NCBI RefSeq assembly: GCF_002224125.1
Contig: NZ_NCSM01000003.1
Span: 10,821 to 74,820 of the forward strand
Reading direction: 5' to 3'
DNA: 64,000 nt
Source: Streptomyces sp. NBS 14/10
GTDB lineage: Bacteria; Actinomycetota; Actinomycetes; Streptomycetales; Streptomycetaceae
The notes beneath the pieces are model-generated. The model was not told the origin of the DNA, ran no database searches, and saw only the letters and a list, made by a program, of their open reading frames with translations. Positions 58,640-64,000 of the stretch are shown here, piece by piece. Both the position numbers and the translations under genes were made by a program. The first letter of the stretch is position 1; each line of letters starts with the position of its first letter.

Positions 58640-61600
58640 CTATGTGTTCTCCGTCACGTGTTCATCGTGGGGTTGCTCACCAGGTTCATGGGGTTCATGC
58701 GGCTCGGCGGGCTCATGCGTCTCCTGTGGCTCGCCGAGCAGGATGCGCTCCAGCTCCGCCCGGCCCGGCAGCGCCGCCGGGCGGACGATCTCGCCGCCGC
58801 GTACGTAGACGAACGCCGCGGAGACCGCCGACAGGGGCAGGCCCTGCTGTTCCGCCCAGGCCAGGCGGTAGACCGCCAGCTGGAGCGGGTCGGCGTTCCG
58901 CGACCGGCCGGTCTTCCAGTCGACGATCTCGTACCGCACCCCCGGCCCGGCCCCCACGGCCCGCGGCGCGCGGTACACCGCGTCGATCCGGCCCCGGATC
59001 GTCCGGCCCGCCAGCGCCAGCTGGAACGGCGCCTCGACGCGATAGGGGGTGCGATGCGCGTACGGGGTGCGCGCGAACGCCTCCTTGAGCTCGGCCAGGT
59101 CCCGCTCGTTCACGATCTCCGGCTCGTCGTCCTCGCCGCCCGGCAGTTCGTCCGGGCCCAGGAACGGAAGCGGCAGCGCCTCGAAGCGCGACTCCACCCA
59201 CGCGTGGAACCGGGTGCCGCGGCGCGCTGCGGGGCGCGGCGGGCGCGGCATGGGGCGGGCCAGCTCCCGCGCGAAACCGTCGGGGTCGGCGGCCAGGCGC
59301 AGCAGCTGCGAGGCGCTGAGCGTGTACGGCATCGGCACGTCCCGCACCGTGGCGCGGGCCCGCCGCAGCTCGCCCGCGAGCGCGTCCAGGTCCCGGTCCC
59401 AGGAGGCGACCAGCCGCGCCTCCTCGGGGGCGGCCCTCTCCTCCGGGGTGGCCCAGCCTGCCCACAGGTCGCTGTCCTCTGCCTCGGGTTCGGGTTCGGG
59501 TTCGGGCTCGGGCTCCGCGATGTCGTCGGCGTACGGGTCGTCGGCGTACGGGTCGTCGTCGGCGTACGCCTCTGGCGCGTACGGATCGTCGTACGCGCCG
59601 TCGTACGCGTCCTCGGACGGGCCGGACGGGGGCCCGCCCGTCGACGGGTGCTGCGTGTCGTGTGCCGACGGGCCGTCCGCCGCCGTCGGCTCGCTGTCCG
59701 CCGCCGCGAGGCGGTCCAGGTGGGCGAGGACCACGTCCGCGGCGTGGCGGCGGCGGGCCAGGCCCTGCGGGTCGAGGGGCAGCGGCCAGGCGCGGTCGGC
59801 GGCCGCGGCCTTGAGGGCCGGATTCTCCTCGTCCTCCTCCGGGGGCGGCGCCCACGCCTCGACCTCGCCGTGGCCCGCCTCACAGTGCTCGCGCAGAGCC
59901 TCCAGAAAGGCCGAAGGGCCGCGCGGCTTCTTCTGCGTGGGCCCCCACCAGTGGCCGGAGCCGAGCAGCAGGGAGCGGGGGCGGGTGAAGGTCACATAGC
60001 CGAGCCGCAGTTCCTCGGTCCTCTGATGCGCCTTCATGGACTCCTTGAAGGCGGTCAGCCCCTTGGCGTTCCAGGCGGCGACGTCCGGAAGCGTCTCCGC
60101 GTCGCCGCGCAGCGCGTGCGGCAGGACCCGCGCGTTCGCCGTCCAGGACTCGCGGGCCTGGTCGCTGGGGAACTGCTTGTCGACCAGACCCGGCACCGCC
60201 ACCACGTCCCATTCAAGGCCCTTGGACTTGTGCGCGGTGAGCACCTTGACCGTGTTCTCCCCGCCGGGGAGGGAGTTGTCGAGCCCCTTCTCGTACTGCG
60301 CGGCCGTACGCAGGAAGCCGAGGAACGCCAGCAGGGTGGCCTCGCCGTCCAGGGCCGCGAAGCCCGCGGCGACGTCGAGGAAGTTGCCGAGCGTCTCCCG
60401 GCGGCGGGCGGCCAGGGCCTGGGGCGACGCGGACAGCTCGACCTCCAGGCCGGTGGTGGCCAGCACCCGGTGGAGCACGTCCATGAGCGGGTCGGCCAGC
60501 GAGCGGCGCAGCTCGCGCAGTTCGGCGGCGAGGCGGGCGAAGCGGACCCGGGCCTCCGCCGAGAACGGCAGCCCGTCGTCCGGGCCGTCAGGGGTGAGGA
60601 AGGTGTCCAGGGCGTCGGCGAGCGAGACGATCTCGGCCGGGTCGACGCCCTCGACTGCTTCCGCGAGACGCCGGTCAGGGTCCTCGGCCCCATCTGCCGC
60701 AGGCCCTGCCGTCTCGTACCGTACGAGGGCCCGGGCGCGGCGGCCGAGCAGCGCCAGGTCGCGGGGGCCGATCCGCCAGCGCGGGCCGGTCAGCAGCCGC
60801 ACCAGGGCGGCGTTGGCGCCCGGGTCCTGCAGCACCTCGCAGACGGCCACCAGATCGGCGACCTCCGGGAGGTGCAGCAGCCCGGAAAGGCCGACGACCT
60901 CCACCGGAACCTCCCGCTCCACCAGCGCGCCCTGGATCCGGGCGAAGTCGCCGGCCGTACGGCACAGCACCGCGATCTCGCCGGGCGGGGTGCCGGTGCG
61001 CACCAGATGGGCGATGGAGTCGGCGAGCCAGGCCAGTTCCTCGGCGTGGGTGGGCAGCAGCGCGCAGCGCACCACACCGTCCCGCTCCGCCCCCGGGGCC
61101 GGGCGCAGCGCCTCGACACCCTCGTGCATGGCGCGCAGGGGCGCGGCGAGCCCGTTGGCGAGGTCCAGGAGGCGGCCGCCGCTGCGCCGGTTCTCGCTGA
61201 GCGCGAAGCGGCGCGCCGGGCTGCCGTCGGCGTGCGGGAAGTGCTCGGGGAAGTCGTCGAGGTTGGCCACGGAGGCGCCGCGCCAGCCGTAGATGGCCTG
61301 GCAGGGGTCGCCGACGGCGGTGACGGCATGGCCCGTGCCGCCGCCGAAGAGGCCGGAGAGCAGCAGCCGCTGGGCGACCGAGGTGTCCTGGTACTCGTCC
61401 AGGAGGACCACCGCGTACTGCTCGCGCAGAATCCGGCCGACCTCCGGGCGGGTGCGGGCCAAGGTGGCCGAGAGCGCGATCTGGTCGCCGAAGTCGAGCA
61501 GATCGCGGCCGCGCTTGTCCGCGCGGTACGCCTCGACGAGGCCCAGGAGTTCCAGGCGGGCGTGGGCGGCCTCGGGCACCTTGCGCAGCTCGGCGTTGGT

Positions 61601-62248
61601 CAGCTTCACCCCGTCGAGGGTGTGCAGCAGCTCGCCGTCGTACGCGCGCAGCCGCTCGGCGGGGACCAGGTGCTCGGCCAGTTCGGCGTCGAGCGCGAGC
61701 AGATCGGTGACCAGGTCGGCGAAGGGGCGGATGAGCGCCGGGAACGGCCCGGGGGCGGTGCGCAGCACGCGCGCGGCGAGCTGGAAGCGGGTGGCGTCGG
61801 CGAGCAGCCGGGCGCCCGGCTCCAGGCCGATGCGCAGGCCGTGCTCCTTGAGCAGCTGCCCGGCGAAGGCGTGGTACGTGGAGATGTTCGGCTCGCCCGC
61901 GGCGGTCTCCGGGGCCTGCGCGGCCCCCGCGGCCCCCGCTCCGGTCGGCGGCGGCACCGGATCGGGGTCCGTAACCCCCGCCTTGACCAGGGCCTTCCGT
62001 ACCCGCTCGGACAGCTCCCCGGCCGCCTTGTTGGTGAAGGTGAGGCCGAGCACCTGCTCCGGGGCGACCTGGCCGGTGCCCACCAGCCACACCACCCGCG
62101 CCGCCATCACCGTGGTCTTGCCCGAACCCGCTCCGGCCACGATCACCTGCGGGGAGGGCAGCGCGGTGATGCACGCGATCTGCTCCGGGGTGAACGGAAT
62201 GCCGAGGAGCTCCTTGAGCTGCTCGGGGTCGGTGATGCGGGCGGACAT
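58640..62248 (-). CDS. adnB: Helicase-nuclease AdnB subunit
   Basis: A 1202-residue UvrD-like helicase with a C-terminal RecB-type nuclease, one half of the AdnAB double-strand-break resection motor that replaces RecBCD in actinobacteria. Walker A is VIVAGAGSGKTTVMA, motif II is VVLLDEYQDTSVAQR, and motif III is AVGDPCQAIYGWRGA. The nuclease motif is YEIVDWKTGRSRNADPLQLA, with RGTRFHAWVE before it. A region rich in Asp, Tyr, Glu and Pro (about 865-950; repeats of DDPYA and EPEPE) separates helicase and nuclease. The ATG at 62248 is chosen since it begins the Q-motif region (FTPEQIACI). Confidence 0.93.
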   Translation of the reverse strand: MSARITDPEQLKELLGIPFTPEQIACITALPSPQVIVAGAGSGKTTVMAARVVWLVGTGQVAPEQVLGLTFTNKAAGELSERVRKALVKAGVTDPDPVPPPTGAGAAGAAQAPETAAGEPNISTYHAFAGQLLKEHGLRIGLEPGARLLADATRFQLAARVLRTAPGPFPALIRPFADLVTDLLALDAELAEHLVPAERLRAYDGELLHTLDGVKLTNAELRKVPEAAHARLELLGLVEAYRADKRGRDLLDFGDQIALSATLARTRPEVGRILREQYAVVLLDEYQDTSVAQRLLLSGLFGGGTGHAVTAVGDPCQAIYGWRGASVANLDDFPEHFPHADGSPARRFALSENRRSGGRLLDLANGLAAPLRAMHEGVEALRPAPGAERDGVVRCALLPTHAEELAWLADSIAHLVRTGTPPGEIAVLCRTAGDFARIQGALVEREVPVEVVGLSGLLHLPEVADLVAVCEVLQDPGANAALVRLLTGPRWRIGPRDLALLGRRARALVRYETAGPAADGAEDPDRRLAEAVEGVDPAEIVSLADALDTFLTPDGPDDGLPFSAEARVRFARLAAELRELRRSLADPLMDVLHRVLATTGLEVELSASPQALAARRRETLGNFLDVAAGFAALDGEATLLAFLGFLRTAAQYEKGLDNSLPGGENTVKVLTAHKSKGLEWDVVAVPGLVDKQFPSDQARESWTANARVLPHALRGDAETLPDVAAWNAKGLTAFKESMKAHQRTEELRLGYVTFTRPRSLLLGSGHWWGPTQKKPRGPSAFLEALREHCEAGHGEVEAWAPPPEEDEENPALKAAAADRAWPLPLDPQGLARRRHAADVVLAHLDRLAAADSEPTAADGPSAHDTQHPSTGGPPSGPSEDAYDGAYDDPYAPEAYADDDPYADDPYADDIAEPEPEPEPEPEAEDSDLWAGWATPEERAAPEEARLVASWDRDLDALAGELRRARATVRDVPMPYTLSASQLLRLAADPDGFARELARPMPRPPRPAARRGTRFHAWVESRFEALPLPFLGPDELPGGEDDEPEIVNERDLAELKEAFARTPYAHRTPYRVEAPFQLALAGRTIRGRIDAVYRAPRAVGAGPGVRYEIVDWKTGRSRNADPLQLAVYRLAWAEQQGLPLSAVSAAFVYVRGGEIVRPAALPGRAELERILLGEPQETHEPAEPHEPHEPGEQPHDEHVTENT

Positions 62249-62366
62249 TCCAGTGAGGCTATCGGGGCCCGCTGACACCGCCGTCAACACCGAGGTCGTG
62301 GCGCCGGTTCCCACCTGCCCACAGACGGGGCCGGTGTCGCGAACGCCACATCGCTTGCTCGCTCAC

Positions 62367-64000
62367 TCACTCCACGACGTGCTGCCCCTCCGCCCGCGCG
62401 CTGCACGCCCCGCGGAACGAACAGCGGTTGCAGTGCTCGCCCGCGCTCGGGGAGAAGCGCTCGTCCAGGACGCGCCCGGCCGCCGTGGCCAACAGCTCGC
62501 CCACCCACTCCCCCTGCAGTGGCTCCTGCGCCTGCACCTTGGGGACGTCGTCCCCGCCGTCCTTGCGGGCGGCGCCCTGGCGCAGCTGTACGAGCTCCGC
62601 GCCGCCCGGCTCGGGGTGGCCGTCCGCGAAGAGGCCGTCCACCGCGCCCTCCCGCACCGCGAGCTGGTACACGGCCAACTGGGGGTGGTGGGCGACGGCG
62701 TCCCGCGTCACCGACTGCTTGCCGGTTTTGAAGTCGACAACGTAGGCGCGGCCTTCCCCGTCCGCCTCGACCCGGTCCATACTGCCGCGGATCCGTACCT
62801 GGTAGGCGTCCGCCTCCAAGGTGACGTCGAATTCGTGCTCGGTGGCCACCGGGGCGCGGCCGCCGCGCTCCATCACATGCCAGCGCAGGAATCGCTCGAG
62901 CGCGGCGCGCGCATGCTCCTTCTCCTGCCGCGACTTCCAGGGCGCGTCGAAGGACAGGGCGTCCCATACGGAGTCCAGCCGCTCCATAAGGACCGCGAGA
63001 TCGGCCGGGGTGCGGCCGGAGGCCACCTCGTCGGCCAGGACGTGGACGACGTTGCCGAAGCCCTGGGCGGCCGTCGACGGCGTGTCGGCCTTCACCTCCC
63101 GCCCCAGGAACCACTGCAGCGAGCAGGTGTTGACGAGTTGGTCGAGCGCGCTTCCGGAGAGCGCCACGGGGCGGTCGCGGTCGCGCAGCGGGACCGCGCT
63201 GTGCGTCGGCTCGTACAGGCCCCACCAGCGGTACGGGTGCGCCGCCGGGACGAGCGGCTGGCCGTCGTCGTCGCGCAGCGCCGCGAGCCGCGCCAGACGG
63301 CGCGCGGCGGCGTCCCGCAGGGCGTCGGAGGCCGCCGGGTCGACGGTCGTGGCGCGCAACTCGGCGACCAGCGCCGCGACCGACAGCGGGCGGCGCGGGC
63401 GCTGGGTGACGTCCACCGGCTCGACGCCCAGCTCGGCCAGAAAGCGGGAGGGCTGGTCCCCGTCGTCCGCGGCGCCCTTGACGGCCGTGGCCACCAGCCG
63501 CTCCTCGGCCCGCGTCGCCGCGACGTAGAACAGCCGCCGCTCCTCGGCCAGCAGCGCCCCCGGGGACAGCGGCTCGGCCAGCCCGTCCCGGCCGATCCGG
63601 TCCGCCTCCAGCAGCGAGCCACGGCGCCGCAGATCGGGCCACAGCCCCTCCTGTACCCCCGCCACCACGACGAGCCGCCACTCGAGCCCCTTGGAGCGGT
63701 GCGCGGTCATCAGCCGTACGGCGTCGGGGCTGACCATGCGGCGCGAGAGGGTGTCGGCGGCGATGTCCTGCGCGTCGATCTCGTCGAGAAAGTTGAGCGC
63801 GCCCCGGCCGCCGACGCGCTCCTCCGCGCGCGCGGCGGTCTCGAACAGCGCGCACACCGCGTCCAGGTCGCGATCCGCGTTGCGCCCGGCGGCCCCGCCG
63901 CGGTGGGCGGCCCGCTCCAGCCGCTGCGGCCAGGACGTGCCGTCCCACAGCTCCCACAGTGCCTGCTCGGCCGTGCCACCGCCCGCGAGCAGTTCGCGCG
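62367..64000 (-). CDS. adnA: Helicase-nuclease AdnA subunit, C-terminal part (runs off right edge)
   Basis: The last 543 residues of AdnA; the start lies outside the window. Visible parts are the end of helicase domain 2 (LMTAHRSKGLEWRLVVVAG, RLFYVAATRAEERLVATAV) and the RecB-like nuclease (YVVDFKTGKQSVTRD, HHPQLAVYQLA). The C-terminus carries the cysteines CNRCSFRGAC which, with an earlier Cys (NTCSLQW), form the iron-sulfur site expected of AdnA. It lies 118 bp upstream of adnB on the same strand, as in mycobacteria (Rv3202c-Rv3201c). Confidence 0.93.
   Translation of the reverse strand, partial: RELLAGGGTAEQALWELWDGTSWPQRLERAAHRGGAAGRNADRDLDAVCALFETAARAEERVGGRGALNFLDEIDAQDIAADTLSRRMVSPDAVRLMTAHRSKGLEWRLVVVAGVQEGLWPDLRRRGSLLEADRIGRDGLAEPLSPGALLAEERRLFYVAATRAEERLVATAVKGAADDGDQPSRFLAELGVEPVDVTQRPRRPLSVAALVAELRATTVDPAASDALRDAAARRLARLAALRDDDGQPLVPAAHPYRWWGLYEPTHSAVPLRDRDRPVALSGSALDQLVNTCSLQWFLGREVKADTPSTAAQGFGNVVHVLADEVASGRTPADLAVLMERLDSVWDALSFDAPWKSRQEKEHARAALERFLRWHVMERGGRAPVATEHEFDVTLEADAYQVRIRGSMDRVEADGEGRAYVVDFKTGKQSVTRDAVAHHPQLAVYQLAVREGAVDGLFADGHPEPGGAELVQLRQGAARKDGGDDVPKVQAQEPLQGEWVGELLATAAGRVLDERFSPSAGEHCNRCSFRGACSARAEGQHVVE

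Noticed and set aside
58658-62275. A 1205-codon plus-strand frame antisense to adnB
   Set aside because: It mirrors AdnB, has no start signal and is rich in Arg, Gly and Ala as expected from an antisense frame.

Overview
The window is chromosomal DNA of a Streptomyces-type actinomycete. The support is the very high GC content with GC-rich third codon positions, GTG/TTG starts, the sigR-rsrA thiol-stress pair, a WhiB7/WblC regulator with an AT-hook, a mycoredoxin, AdnAB instead of RecBCD, and a gene order that I recognise as the nrdAB ... sigR-rsrA ... aroA ... wblC-uvrD2-mrx1-nudC-adnBA segment of Streptomyces chromosomes. From about 33 kb rightwards many of the same families occur in the Mycobacterium tuberculosis Rv3193c-Rv3202c neighbourhood. 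I see no prophage, insertion sequence, CRISPR array or secondary-metabolite cluster.

Layout. 0-4.4 kb is accessory: two exported proteins built of W-x-x-I-G-G propeller repeats (one carrying an NlpC/P60 peptidoglycan hydrolase domain), a secreted alginate-lyase-family enzyme behind two perfect palindromes, and a SUKH-like protein. 4.4-10.4 kb is a sugar or sugar-acid cluster: two FGGY kinases, a DeoR repressor translationally coupled to a histidine phosphatase, and a divergent 2-hydroxyacid dehydrogenase. A 16-bp motif shared by two promoter regions is a likely DeoR operator. 10.4-14.4 kb holds class Ia ribonucleotide reductase nrdAB behind a candidate NrdR box pair and a cobalamin riboswitch. 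14.4-21.7 kb holds peptide deformylase, a TPR protein, two overlapping HD-domain membrane proteins, and sigR-rsrA with a textbook SigR promoter.

21.7-33 kb holds housekeeping genes: a YedK/HMCES-type DNA-crosslink protein, an M50 protease, aroA, rsgA, sugE with a convergent tetR, hisN, a CBS protein, divergent catalase and CatR, and two initiator tRNA genes flanking a Sel1/TPR gene. 33-50 kb holds UPF0182, PPA1309, a Lon-like PDZ protease, a tiny membrane protein, moaE, an epimerase-like protein, a DUF2342 metalloprotease, a NUDIX protein, a TerD/AIM24 operon, a YgjP-like peptidase, a degenerate ThiF/E1 protein, an ABC1 kinase, and wblC behind an attenuator-type leader with a 90-codon upstream ORF.

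50-64 kb holds uvrD2, mycoredoxin (with a second perfect SigR promoter), an exported flavin amine/L-amino-acid oxidase translationally coupled to an exported RidA-family deaminase, nudC, an M20 dipeptidase, adnB and the 3' part of adnA.

How the parts work together: SigR-RsrA and mycoredoxin form one thiol-redox circuit inside the window; nrdAB is under B12 (and probably NrdR) control; catalase and CatR form a peroxide module; UvrD2, AdnAB and YedK serve DNA repair. The most system-like novelty is the oxidase-RidA pair, in which the second enzyme would hydrolyse the imine made by the first outside the membrane. A separate curiosity is that many gene ends carry short tandem repeats that include the stop codon.
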